Origin: Fusarium oxysporum f. sp. lycopersici 4287
Lineage: Eukaryota > Ascomycota > Sordariomycetes > Hypocreales > Nectriaceae
Length of the DNA stretch: 64,000 nucleotides
Assembly (NCBI RefSeq): GCF_000149955.1
Contig: NC_030992.1
Span: 3,178,850 to 3,242,849, forward strand
Direction of reading: 5' to 3'
Of the stretch, positions 35,699-48,635 are shown one piece after another (the stretch's first letter is position 1; every line of letters begins with the position of its first letter). The position numbers and the translations under genes are program-made. The notes beneath the pieces were generated by a model that worked only from the letters and a program-made list of their open reading frames with translations, had not been told where the DNA came from and made no database searches.

Positions 35699-37534
35699 AA
35701 GGGTCGTGGCGCTCAGTCGCCTAGGTCATCATCGGATGACCATTGAGTGCCCCGCGGGCCTTCTACCTCGTGTTGATGGCTTGGTTGTGTCGGAAGGTTG
35801 TATCAAGCAGCCTCGTGAACATTGAAGGAGGGTCGTGGGGGATGATCAGGTGTTGTGGCGCACGCCAATGGCTGAGTCCAACGAGACACCACCTTGTATC
35901 GAAGCAGCCCTCCCAGATCCATGTTCGCTCTGAGGTTCCCGTTGATGATGGCGCCATTGGACGTGCAGGTTGTGGCTGGGTGATGCTGTCCGCGCCAGGC
36001 CCTGTGCCTAAGCTTGACCTAGACCTCAGGTGAAAGAGCAACCAACAAGATGTTCCACGGCTCGGGCGCCAACCTCGGGGAATATCGCAACTCTTTGACC
36101 CCCATCCCCATCCTCTTTCTTCTAGCGTGTGCCCGCAGGATGGTCATGCGGTCAAAGCACGGCACTCTACAGTACCATTCAACCACACCCTCTTGTTGGC
36201 CGTGGATCAATGGAGCTAGAGGCTGGAGACCCAACCACAACTTGGCGGGTAGATCCGTCCAGCGCAAAGCAGGGATTAGCTGTAGGCCTCTGGCCGTCAA
36301 ACCAATCACGCAACGCCGCACCGCACCATCGACGCCATACGCCACCTACACAATACAACACTACGCTAGCGCGACACACTCAATGCCCAAGCTTGCACGA
36401 CGTTTCTAGGCGTCATATTCTATATTCTTTCTTATTTCATCTTCATGCTGCTTGAGCCTTTTTGTCAATCTCGAGTCATGCTTTCTCAGCCTGATAGGCA
36501 CACTATGGCATTTCTTTATCTTTCATACCTTTATCGAGGCAGTGACCTCATTTACTAACATGGGTCATGTATGGTAGCATAGACTTGTCGCCTATTCCAT
36601 GCTTATCTTTTTCTTGTTTCTCTTTTTGCTATTGGACTGCGTTTTCTCTCAGGTATCTACACCATAGAGGATCTCATTGGATTGGTTCTGATTGGATTGG
36701 ATGGACATAGGATAGACGGAATAGCGTGACTGGGATTATGGACACGAATGGAATGTTGAATGGAGGTACTATGATGGAATGTCAAGAGGAGATTTACATG
36801 TGCTGTTATTATTTATGTCGATTTACCCTAGCTGCTGGGAAATATGGTTTGGATGGACTTTGATCAATAGGCATTATACCCTTGTGTGCATTCCTATGGC
36901 CCTTGTTCTGTATGGCTATCTCAATCTTCCCTCGTCGGCTTCAGCATGGTATCGGTTATGTAGAATGGCGTTTTATACTGGCTGGGCAAAGGAATGGACA
37001 TGATTCTGTAGGCAAATTACCATTAAATAGTGGATAATCATAATCTTAGATGAGTTAACGTGGTTGTGTTGAAACTGGCGTGCGATTCCAGGGATATTGA
37101 AGGCATGGGAACGTAACATCTGCACGACATTCCCACGCGGAGGTTGCCAGGCCATCATGGGGTATTATTGGGATGCAAAGAATGCTGGGTCTGGGCCTAT
37201 ACGAGGCCAGGAAATGAATGAATCGTTGCTCTGGGAGAGTCGATTATTCTCGACTGTTGACTAGGCAAATGGTGGTGGAGTAAATACTTGTCGAATGGCA
37301 TGTGTTAAAATTGCGCGTGGACGTTTCAACTGGGGCGTACGAGTGAGTGCCAGTCGGGTGTGTCACAAGGTCCCTGCATAAGAGTTGCATTCGGAGCCTG
37401 GAGGTATGGTTACTTAATGATAAGCAATGACCAGTCGATCACTTGGATATGTAATGTGTATCATTTTCGGATGGTCGGTCTGCTATCAGATTGCTACTGT
37501 ATTATTTCATGACGGTGTATTGCATAATGAGGAA
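35699..37534. other. 3' flank of medA and intergenic DNA
   Basis: No gene is supported. It contains the 3' UTR of the medA-like gene, degenerate GGATTGGA/TGGATT tandem words at about 36675-36710, and the left edge of an assembly gap. Confidence 0.5.
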
Positions 37535-37875
37535 NNNNNNNNNNNNNNNNNNNNNNNNNNNNNNNNNNNNNNNNNNNNNNNNNNNNNNNNNNNNNNNNNN
37601 NNNNNNNNNNNNNNNNNNNNNNNNNNNNNNNNNNNNNNNNNNNNNNNNNNNNNNNNNNNNNNNNNNNNNNNNNNNNNNNNNNNNNNNNNNNNNNNNNNNN
37701 NNNNNNNNNNNNNNNNNNNNNNNNNNNNNNNNNNNNNNNNNNNNNNNNNNNNNNNNNNNNNNNNNNNNNNNNNNNNNNNNNNNNNNNNNNNNNNNNNNNN
37801 NNNNNNNNNNNNNNNNNNNNNNNNNNNNNNNNNNNNNNNNNNNNNNNNNNNNNNNNNNNNNNNNNNNNNNNNNNN
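37535..37875. other. Assembly gap (341 N)
   Basis: A run of 341 unspecified bases. Any open frames crossing it are artefacts. The odd length suggests an estimated gap size. Confidence 1.
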
Positions 37876-39292
37876 ACTTAACTTTGACGACCTTGCTCCT
37901 TGATTTGAGTTTGAGTTACAAATGAGAATTCTGAGTGGATCTCGGGTTGTATTTCTTACACCATTGTGTTTCTTTGCCTATATTAAGCAGCTGAAAGTAT
38001 GAGCCCATTCGTATCGGTATTCGAATAAAGGATCTAGTACCCATGGCTTTGGGTAAACGATATAAAGGGCTGGCTATCCGCTTTGGCATATGATCCGTTG
38101 ATCATGACTCAGTTGTATGCGCATGGTAGGCAAGTCAGAAGACCATTTGCGAGCGCAGGCAGCGAAGCACCCATAGCCTGATGGAGATTTACCGTCGCGA
38201 AACATATTTTGTTGTGGATGCTTTGTATCTTAACCTACTTTAGCTTGTAGAATACGTCACGATGCTATAGAAACACAGTCTTCGAGATATAGATGCATCA
38301 AGTAATTTCATCTAGTCTAGACCACGCAAATCGGAAGAGGAGCACTTCCATCTCTTCTAGTTTTCCGCTTTATATTTGCGTCCAGAGAAGGTGCTTATGA
38401 GAGCCTTCATGTGACTCATACAGTAGCTTGCTGAAGCCCTTTAATCTAGAGTTGTGCGATCACCGACGAACAATAATAGTAAGAGTGACTTTTGAATCTA
38501 TCATAACAACTGGAAATGGGCAAGCTGGAAACTTCACTGAAATGCATAACCACAACTGCTTCTACATTGAAACATTTATGACATGTAATAGCCTCGCTTT
38601 TCATGTATTTTTATCATGACAAGCAAGAGAAGAAGACAAGCAATTTTCAACAGGCTCGGAGACCGCCTGGAAAATGTCTTGAATTTCGTGTCCCAACGCC
38701 ATGCCCTACCGATTTAATGGTGCAGTTTCATAGCAAGACCTGATGTTACATAATAGATGGTATTAGTATTCATGATGCAACAGGCTCAAATACATTGTTA
38801 AGATCACGTCTGCGCCATACTCGCTTGATACCTTAATGTTTCGCAACACGAATGGCTGCTTCGACTGTGGGCCACGATATTGGCATGAATCTGGATAAAC
38901 TTGGTATTTTTGCTATCATATAGACTCTAAACGCAAAAGTCTATAGATATAGAGATACATTATATCCTCATTATCATCTCTATCTATCATCGCGATAATT
39001 CATGATGATACATGGATAGCGCGAGCCAATTGGTCAACTCTGGATGCAATCAATTAAAGTCGCGTCACGTAGTTAGCCCCTCTACGTGTTTTGACGCGTC
39101 GCCCCGTAATAAGCTTAAGCGCCAGGGATAACCCCACACAGCATCCGTGCCTTTGCCCTGGCAACTAAAATCTCCCCTCGACATTCAACAATCAATTCAT
39201 CTACCAAGACTCGGTCAACCAAACCATTGCGTGCATCGTCACTTGTCAACTGTCAAACCGGTACAGACGATCAATATAATTCAAGCGCCGCA
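37876..39292. other. Upstream region of MCM6
   Basis: AT-rich to about 39050, then a compact promoter containing an ACGCGT box and a further GTCGCGTCACG word near 39060, and a CT-rich leader to the ATG. No gene was seen. Confidence 0.5.
39094..39099 (+). promoter_or_regulatory. MluI cell-cycle box (ACGCGT) upstream of MCM6
   Basis: A perfect ACGCGT lies 194 bases before the MCM6 ATG, with a CGCGT core (in GTCGCGTCA) about 35 bases further upstream. In yeasts this is the site for the MBF factor, which drives DNA replication genes at G1/S, so it suits this gene. Confidence 0.6.
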
Positions 39293-42288
39293 ATGGCTAC
39301 TCCCTCGAGCGATGCCGGCTTCATGATGTCGGATGCCCCCTCGCGGGCTGCCCCGACCCCTAGACGCAATATGGGCTTCCCCTCGTCTTCCTCAGCACGC
39401 CCACGAGGGCCTCCTTCAGAGAATATGGGAGCCCCAAGCGATGATGAGGGTGATGGATTTGCGGATGATCAGGTTCCACGAAGCTCAAGGATCCCGAATT
39501 CTACTGAGATCAGTCGTGTTGAGGACAGAATTGGCCTGCTGGTTCAGGAACACTTTGAGTCCTTCATCGAGAAGTGAGTGCATCTACATAGACTCATTAT
39601 ACACATGGAACGTTGCCTAACCGTTCTGTGTGAAAATAGCTTTGCCGAGGACCCTATCAGTGCCCCAACGCCAAGCGCGCCTACACCCAGCGCTGTCACT
39701 ACAGACAAGTACTATGTTGCCCAGATCAAAGGCATGCGCACATACTCGCTCTCGACATTCTACGTCGACTATAGACATTTGGCTGCATGGGAGAATGGCA
39801 GTTTGGCGGATGGTGTTATGCGCCAATACTATCGATTCCTCCCCTTTCTCACCGCTGCTTTACACAACATGATTGCAAAGTACGAGCCTATGTACTTCCG
39901 CGAACATCGCCAGCCCACAGCCTCGAGCAATCTCACGACTTCTGCGGCCAGTCATCTCGGCTCTGCCAGCCAATCCGAGTCGTCACACCGCAAGAATGAG
40001 CACCAACAAACCGACAAGCTCTTCTCTATCGCATTCTACAACTTGCCTCTAGTTTCCAGAGTCCGTGCCCTTCGAGCCGCCAACATTGGCCAGCTTCTTT
40101 CTATCTCTGGAACAGTCACTCGAACATCCGAAGTCCGTCCCGAGTTGTCTGTCGCTACTTTCACCTGCGAGGCTTGTCGCACAGTTGTGCCAAATGTTGA
40201 GCAGACCTTTCGATACACAGAACCTACCCAATGCCCCAACTCGACATGCCAGAACCGTGTGGCCTGGCAACTTGACATTCGTCGCAGTACCTTCGTCGAT
40301 TGGCAGAAGGTTCGAATTCAGGAGAACAGTTCCGAGATTCCTACAGGCAGCATGCCTCGAACTATGGACGTTATTCTGCGTGGTGAAATTGTTGATCGCG
40401 CCAAGGCTGGAGAGAAGTGCATCTTCACTGGTGCCCTGATCGTCGTTCCTGATGTCAGCCAACTCGGCCTTCCAGGATTGCGACCGACTGCTATCCGCGA
40501 CGACCGTAATGCGCCTAGAGGAGCCGATGCTGGTGGAAGTGGAATCAGCGGTCTCAAGGCTCTGGGTGTACGAGACTTGACATATCGTCTTGCCTTCCTT
40601 GCCTGCATGGTGAACCCGGACACTTCAACATCTGGCCAGTCGGCTGCCAGTGGCGCTGCCGATGTTGTCAATGCTTTGACACAGAACACAGCCAACGAGG
40701 GAGAGCAGTCAGTGGAAGATGCTCAAGCTGCTGTTCTAGCGTCCATGAACCCCTCTGAAATTGAGGACCTGCGAGCAATGGTCCACGGTGACCATATCTA
40801 TTCCCGTCTTGTGCAATCTATTGCTCCCATGGTCTACGGCCATGAGGTCGTTAAGAAGGGTCTGCTGCTCCAACTCATGTCTGGTGTCCCCAAGAGCACG
40901 GCTGAGGGTATGCAACTTCGAGGTGATATCAACATTTGCATTGTCGGTGATCCTTCTACTTCCAAGTCCCAGTTCTTGAAATACGTGTGCTCTTTTGCGC
41001 CCCGTGCTGTTTACACCAGTGGCAAGGCATCGTCTGCCGCCGGTCTTACTGCTGCGGTAGTCAAGGATGAAGAGACAGGCGAATTTACTATCGAGGCTGG
41101 TGCGCTCATGTTGGCAGACAATGGCGTCTGCGCTATTGATGAGTTCGACAAGATGGATATCGCAGATCAAGTCGCCATCCACGAGGCTATGGAACAGCAG
41201 ACCATCTCGATCGCAAAGGCCGGTATTCAAGCCACGCTGAATGCCCGAACCAGTATTCTTGCAGCTGCTAACCCTGTTGGTGGTCGTTACAACCGCAAGA
41301 CGACCCTCCGCTCCAACATCAACATGTCGGCACCTATCATGTCTCGTTTCGACCTCTTCTTTGTTGTCCTCGACGAGTGTAACGAACAAGTCGACCGCCA
41401 CTTGGCAGAGCACATTGTTGGTATCCACCAGTTGCGTGACGAGGCTGTTGAGCCCGAGTTCAGCACAGAACAACTTCAGCGATACATTCGTTTTGCAAAG
41501 ACTTTCCGACCTGAGTTCACTGACGAGGCCAAGGATGTCCTCGTGGAGAAGTACAAGGAACTTCGCGCCGACGATGCTCAAGGAGGCGTGGGCAAAAACT
41601 CGTACCGAATTACAGTCCGTCAGCTCGAGAGTATGATTCGTCTCTCCGAGGCTATTGCCAAGGTCAACTGTGTGGAAGAGATTAGCTCTGAGATGGTTGT
41701 CGAGGCCTACAACCTCCTGCGACAGAGTATCATCTCCGTGGAGCACGATGACGTTGAGGTGTACGACGAAGAACCCGAAGAAGATAGCGAGACACTTCTC
41801 CGTGCCGCTGATGCTGCTTCCGGCCGTGGCCAAGAACACGACGCAGTCATGGAGGAAGATGACACACAGCCTGGCCGTAGCAGTGTTGCCCCTGAAAGAA
41901 GGAAGCAAACCATCACATACGACAATTACATCAAGATGGTCAACATGTTTGTTCAGCATATTACCGATGCTGAGGTCGGTAACCTCGAAGGTGTTAACGG
42001 CGATGAATTGGTCAACTGGTACCTCGAGCAGAAGGAGGATGAGCTCCAAGGTGAGGACGACTATCACCGAGAAAAGGCTCTCGCCAACATGGTGCTCAAA
42101 AAGATGGTCAAGGTAAGCAAAATACATCCATTCCCCTTTCCAAGACTTATACTGACTCGAAGTTACAGGAAAACATCCTCATGGCTCTCCGCGGCGAAGG
42201 CCTCACAGATGGTGACGCAAGCTCTTCAACAGATCCCTCCCAAATTATGTATATTGTGCACCCCAACTGTGCGGTCGAGGAAGTCTAA
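39293..42288 (+). CDS. mcm6: DNA replication licensing factor MCM6
   Basis: Three exons, 39293-39573, 39640-42112 and 42169-42288, with introns of 66 and 56 nt, encode 957 residues. MCM6 is one of six subunits of the nuclear replicative helicase MCM2-7. After a disordered N-terminus comes the OB/zinc region, with Cys270, Cys273, Cys292 and Cys297. LRGEIVDRAKAGEKCIFTG and VVPDVSQLGLPGL are diagnostic of MCM6. The AAA+ core has Walker A GDPSTSKSQF (Lys536), Walker B CAIDEFDKMD and the arginine finger SRFDLFF. The last exon completes the C-terminal winged helix (LMALRGEGLTDGD, then IMYIVHPNC). An ACGCGT box in the promoter suggests G1/S expression. It is convergent with the RGG protein gene. Confidence 0.97.
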
Positions 42289-43383
42289 TTATCTGTCTAA
42301 AACAAACGAGAAATTATAAATGGAAGGAGGCTAATATGCACGTCATGACTTAACGCCTTGGAAGACGGGCGTTTTAGGAGTTTGTGATACTACATTGTCG
42401 ACTTGTTTCATCTAATTGTGAGCGACTGTGTATCATCGGATGAGTGGAATTTTAGAAGGGGATCTTGTTACGAGGATGTTGAATATGATAGATACCATTA
42501 ATGTACAAACATTATATGAACAACATGGCAAATAAGTGTGGCATACATGTAGCGATTACATCTCATCTCACAACATCATCAGCACCATATAGTGATATAC
42601 CAGGGACATTCACTTGAGGCACTTAAAATGCGCGAAATTTGTATGATTGATCAATCGTCTGTCTGACAGAGCCTCGTACGCACTCGTTGATTTCGTCAAG
42701 GCGTAGAAACGCTCATCGTTCCCATCATAGTGATCTCTCTCCATAAGTCCGTTGCGGCTGTTTCTGATTTCCAGGTTTATCTGATCCAGCTCCTTCATAC
42801 AAGAAGTACAAAATAAGAAGGGGAAAAAACCTAGCACATTCGATTATCGCGAACCCAGTCCCGACCCAGAGTAAAGCAGGTCATCAAACTTGTTACTCAG
42901 ACGCCGTCCTCCCTTCCCCTGTCATCGAGAACATGGCGCATGTTTCAATTGGTTTGGGTTGTATGTGGCCCTTGAAGAGCCTGTCAAGTCCCCCCTTCCA
43001 GGCCATCTTATCATTTTCACAAAAAGCAATGCCCGCCATGTATGCTTTTATGAAGACAAAACAGAGCCCCAGTGTTATAAAGGGAGATGAAGAAAAAACA
43101 GAAAAAAGGTATAGCGTGTTTAACATGTGCGTAAGAAGCAAATGCTAGCACGTTGAGAAAGCCTGCAGTATATGGCTGTGCAGACAATTTATGTAGAAGC
43201 TCATTCCATGATATCCTGAAGACGGACATCGGAATGGTGGGAGTCGCTATGTACTGGGAGGTGAGACCAATGCATCAGCAGGTAAAGCGATAAACACAAG
43301 ATGCGCTGCGAGTATTATGTAATAGACTGAGGATGGCGTCAGGCCGGTGTCTCGGCCGGTTTCCTCCAGCTTGCTTTGCTTTC
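42289..43383. other. Intergenic between convergent MCM6 and RGG-protein genes
   Basis: The 3' flanks of two convergent genes. Only short uninterpretable frames occur, and no gene is supported. Confidence 0.5.
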
Positions 43384-46300
43384 CTAAGCAGCCAAAGAAG
43401 CAGGATTACTTGGGGCGCGACCCCAGTCAGAACCTCGACCGCGGTAGCTACCACGGCCTCCTCGACCTGAGCTTGTTGGGGGATGCTCTCCTCGTGAGCT
43501 CGACACATCTCGCTTGCCTCCTCGACGTTCATAGCCAGAGCCCCGGTTTCTGGGACCACCTCGTCCTTGCGAACCTCGACCACCTCGAGTTGCTGAGAAA
43601 GGAATAGTGACAGTTCTGGCTTCTTGCATATTAGGAAACATGATTCTCATAACATTGCCGCCGCCAACAACGTCGGCAGAGAAGTAGTATGGTTCCATAA
43701 CAGTTGGCTGAACTGCAAATTTCTTCGGCAGAGGCTTGTTTGGTGCTAATGCCGGCTGCCAAGCGGCTTCGGGGGCCTTGTGTGGTAGTCGAATTTGAGG
43801 TAATGACCCCATCTCTTGCTCTTCAAAACATTCCTCGGCCATGGGTTTGGTGACAGGTGACAAGAGGCTCTTGTCAAAACGGGCGGGAGCTGAAACATTG
43901 TTCCTAGGTAGAGAAACCGTGGCTGAGTCGTGGTGAGCAACATGGTCCAGAGCACTCTTGCTTGCAGGGTCGACGCCAATTGACCTTTGGGGTGGAGATC
44001 TTGAACTATTACCAAGCAAACTGTTAATTCGGTTCTGCCACTTCTCTTGAGAAGACTCCCCGGCCGTCAATGGTGCACGATTAGGGCTCACAGGGCCCCG
44101 AGCGACATCCTTGAAGGATGGTGGGTGCGCCCAGCCGAACTGTACACGATTTGAGGGAGGTTGTGAGGTCGCCATAGATGGGGGTAGCTTCACCACAGGG
44201 TGAGGCTTTGGAAGCGACACATGAGGTTTCATAACATCACCCTCGTAAGCTGGGTGGCCTTCCATCGTGGGTGGCGGGGGGGTTGGCGATTTGGATCGCG
44301 ATGGCTCATTTTCGTTGATTCTATCATGCGAGTCTCTCGTAGGGAAGAATCGAGATGTGCGGTTCTGTGAAGCTCCGGCCTGGCCTGGCACTCCGCCTCC
44401 CACCACTCCAACGTTATTAGGATCCTCCTTTGCATCATCACCAGGGCTCCTCCAGGGGCCAGCTGGCTGTGCTTCTTGAGGACCAATAGCGCGTCTTGTA
44501 CCATCACCGGGAGCATGAACCTGGCGCCATGTATCTTTGATGACCGGTTGGGCATCCTCAAGACTAACACCACGTTCAGCGAGTAGGCGATCGCGCTCAA
44601 CCCGCTCTGCTAATCGGCTAGCGCTCAGTTGTTTATCTTTTTCACCGACGGCAGTAATCCACTTGCTTGCCACATCAGATCCTGCCGGAGGATGAGGACC
44701 AGAGGAGCTGTATCGTGAAGGTCCAGAACCGATTGGGGCTGGAGGTTGAGGTCGGGCTTGAGAAGGTTGTCGTGGATTATTGGGAGGGGCGATAGGTGAT
44801 GGCCCCTTGTTTCCTTGAGAACCAGGGCGATTATCCAGAGGTGCACGACCGATATCGGTGTTGAATGTGCCGTTACCGAGGCCTCGATCGTTATTAGGTG
44901 ACCCCCAAACATTACTTCGGGGCTGCGAACCTGTACCCCAATTTGACACAGCTCTGTCCTGGCGTGATGCTGCAGCTGCCCCCCAAAGCTCACTAGGCTT
45001 GGCTTCTTGGCTGTGAGATACACGCCTCGCCGCTGGCGCTGTGCCCTGAGTGTGTCCAACTTTAGCATCAGAATCTTGAGGTTGCTGTCGAGCTGACGAA
45101 GCTGTTGCGGAGTGGTCACCATCCTGCTGCAATTGTGTAGGAGTTTGGTTTGCCGCGCTACTATGGTCACGTTGTTGAATATGTGTTGGGTGTGAAGCAT
45201 CGTCAGACTTCTCTGCGAGCTCCTTCTTCTCGGTCTTCTTCTCTGGCGCAGGCCCCATAGCATCCAACTTTTTCTGAATGCGCTCCCGACGTTCAGCTTC
45301 CTCACGGGCTTCTTCTTCTTGGCGTCGTTTCCTAGCTAACTCGACACGTTCTCGCATGAGCTTCTTCTGATATTCGACCTCTTCGCTAGCAGGTTGAAGG
45401 GGAGGGGGTGGACCGGCAACTTGCTCAGGAAGAGGTGCAGGGTGGTGTGGTTGCGCAAAGGCAGGATTTGGAGAACCTCGAGGAGGCATCCAGCTAGAAT
45501 GATGTTGCCCCCTTGGTGGGCCATGCGCTGAGGCTGAAAGATTGGGGGAGACGAGGCCATCAACGGAACCAACGAAAGACGGTCTACGGCCTTCCTGTAA
45601 TTCGTGAGGGGCCAGGGGCACTTCACCTCCCTTATTCATACGCTGCATAAATGAGCCACTTCCGCCACTAACATTAGATGATCCTCGTCTTCTAGCGAAA
45701 GGAGGTTCCTGAGAAACTCTATTGGTCTGGAAAGCACCCGAGGGTTCAGCTGGATAATCCGGTTGGGGTGGTCGCTGTAATAGGGAAGGATGATGCCTTG
45801 GATGCTGTTCCATTCTCATCGAACCACGTCGATTGTCGTGTACAGGTTCGTAGCGGCCAGAATGGGAGTTAAACAATTCCCGGCCTCCGTGAGATGAACT
45901 GTCTCTCCAACGATTGAAATCATCCGCCGCAAATTCTTTTGGAGGCGGCGGAGTCATGCCCTTATTATGTGGCGGTCTAGCAAGACTGGCCTGTTCTGGA
46001 ATAGGTGAAGCCTTCTCGACCGGAGGTAGAGGCGCCCACGGGGACTTGACAGGTGCCGGGGGAGCTGGAGGTTTGGCAACAAGAGTTGGTTTTTCCTGGG
46101 AGCCACTCTTCAAAATCAAACCCTTGCCCTGGGCCAGATTACTCGACTTCGTCAGGGGGGAGCTCACAGCAACAGGTGGAGCTGGAGACCGTGGTTTATC
46201 GAGGGGTTTGCCCTTGGACGCAACAGAACCACTGTCTGATGGCGGTGGTGGATGCTCGTCTGGGTGAGGGAGCGTCGTCTTCGTGCCATCTCCCCAAGTA

Positions 46301-47220
46301 ATAGCTTCAGGGGCCCAGTCTTCATCGTCGTCGTCGATGTCTGCCCATTTGTTTTGCCCCTGTGCATCATCTTCGTTCAAACGACTGGCCATGTGGATTC
46401 CATACTTCTTGAGCTCCTCATCGGTGAACTTTTTGGGTTCAGGCGGCGGCACAGCTACAATTTCGTTAGTTCATTAAGTCGGCTGATTCAGGATGTTGCA
46501 CGTACGTCGGTTTTTGTTCCAAACTGCATTTGCATCAGGTGCACTACCGGGCTTTCCCCCATTCACACCACCAGAAAATCGAGGCGATGAATCGCGAGTG
46601 CTGCTACCGGTCTTTGCTATAAGGCGAGGTCTTGAAGAGGATAAGGTTGCCGATGTCGTCGGGGGCGTACTGGAACCGGCAGGCTGTTTCTCGGCGGCCT
46701 TGGTCGCAGCACTGTTGGCAGTCGCCTTTGCTGCGAGGAATGTTTTATTGACCGAGACAGCCTTGAAGGCAGGCTTCTTGACTGTGGAGCCTGCGCGGCC
46801 ATGAACTTTCTCTCCATCCTTCGTCTTTGAAGCATCTGCGCGTGATGCCTCTGTATCTGAACCTCCGCTGGCACTAGCATCGGCGGAGGTGAGTTGATCT
46901 TCGACGCTTGTAATGTGCTTGTTTTCGTAGTCATCGTTGCCGGCACTGCCATTCAAATTCGAGCGGACGGAGTCGACATTTTCGGCGTCGGGCGACTAAG
47001 TTCATGAGAAAGTCTGTTAGTAAGGCTAGCTACAGCAGCTCGGCTAACTGAAGCTCTAGGTTCGAACAGGTAACAAAAAAGGCCGCAGTGTGCCAATTTC
47101 GCCAAAAACAAAACGGTTGGAAGTTTACTTTCGCAAAGCAGGGAAGATGAAACGTACAGGCTGGGACTGAGAGGCAGTGGCATCGGCAGCTTTATCAACG
47201 GCAGCCTCTGTTGCCATCAT
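43384..47220 (-). CDS. Large RGG-rich disordered protein, putative RNA-binding
   Basis: Three exons, 47220-47158, 46995-46506 and 46454-43384, give 1207 residues. Introns are 162 and 51 nt, and both junctions restore phase (QSQP|SPDAEN and NKNR|P). I do not recognise a named gene. The first 180 residues are Ala/Ser/Thr-rich. A conserved-looking acidic-aromatic block follows (KYGIHMASRLNEDD, then KWADIDDDDEDWAPEAITW). The middle is Pro/Ser/Gln-rich with poly-Pro runs. A charged helical segment, roughly EEVEYQKKLMRERVELARKR and following Glu/Arg repeats, looks like a coiled coil. The C-terminus has several RGG/RG repeats, typical of arginine-methylated RNA-binding proteins of mRNPs or translation. 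Function in translation or RNA granules is inference only. Start: tandem ATGs at 47220/47217. Confidence 0.8.
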
Positions 47221-48635
47221 ACGTGGTAAGAATGCGCCGGTCGTGGGGTAAGCAAAAGAAGCCCTCTTGATGAGTTTCTCCGCCTAGTCTCGTCGATTTC
47301 TGGTCGGACTAGAGTTTAGAGGCAGACGAAACGTCGGATCTCGAAGTCGGGATCAGTTGCGACACCGCGGGGCGGGGAGGGCACGAGTATCGGTAGTGGG
47401 GATCGGAGGATGTTACGGGTATAGAAAGGCGATCTTCGTTCGTCCGATTGCGAGGTATTTGATACGATGCTCGATCCAAGAGTCGGGGGTGGGATATGAG
47501 GAGGAGAAATCACCAAACTGCAAGGCGTGTCAGTTGCGAGGTGTAAGGTGAGGTTTCAATGTACCCGGAGTAACTGCGGCTGATGCACTGGTGTTTGTGA
47601 TGTGGAAGGCCAGACAGACAGACGCCAGTTTTCAGAGACCCGAAAGTGATGCTGGAGGCTGGGTTAGGCTTAGCAGCCAAACGATAAGGGGCTGGGATTG
47701 GCCATCCGTACCCGGCCCCTGACTGCCAGTAGCAGGGCTGCCGGGACCAATTCCAGCTGCTAGCTACCAGCTACAAGGCCGGTACGCCCTGGAGCTTAGG
47801 GGTATCATCAAATGGCTTGTCATCATGGAGCCGAATGACTCTACCGGCCACTCAGCTGATCAGAAAGGGTCTGATCTCATCTAATTTTGGATGCAAGGAA
47901 CCTGATAGCAATAATCATGAGAGTCATTCAATATCACTAGATGTCATTAAGCATTTGCTGTTACATGAAAATAGGTCAATAAGGCGAGCAGTGCATCCTC
48001 TGTAATAGGCTTTGGTACGTACACTAGGTGTCTAATTGGCTTCCTTTGGTGACACCTCACATCCTGCAAACAATGCAGTTTAACGTCATGTTATATTTTT
48101 CATTGTCCAGACCAACTCATTCACTTAATTAACTGAGTATACATATGTCTATACCTTGTCAAGACTGGATTTATGCTTACTCCGATGACCGGCTGATCTA
48201 CACCATAACATGATATGTTGAAAGTGATTAGTGTGTACACTACAGTATCGCAGGTTGTGCAGACTTGATAAACCTGAAGGAAAGCCAAGAGGAATTCTTG
48301 ACGTGCAAAATTTAGCAACTCAAATATCGGTCGGCCTCTTTGTGCAGAATGCGGAAGAGCTTGAGAATGCAGTACCACACAAAAAGCTTACAATTCTGAC
48401 AGAGGTATGGATACACAGAAAGCTTCCGCTCCGAAGGCACAGCACTACGTAGAACCAAAGAACAGCGCATAACCAAAAACGTGATGGCATTGTCACATCA
48501 CTTGCTTGTTAGAGATACATGGGGAAGCCAAGGCGCGTGCTCGACCGCGAAGTTTCCGGAGTTTATATGTACACGACCCCCGCTCCCTCTTACACAATGA
48601 TCCATCTAAGGTATCTAAACGCCATTTTAAGCTGC
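47221..48635. other. Promoter of the RGG gene and 3' flank of ATP17
   Basis: 1.4 kb without a supported gene. The left third is the leader and promoter of the leftward RGG gene. A short CAGA tandem occurs near 47610. The rest is AT-rich 3' flank of the minus-strand ATP17 gene. Confidence 0.5.

Noticed and set aside
37427..37925. Open frames across the 341-N gap
   Set aside because: Length comes from undefined bases; no real coding evidence on either side.
40736..42127. 463-codon minus-strand open frame
   Set aside because: It is exactly antisense to MCM6, has no domain sense, and follows the codon bias of the real gene's complementary frame.
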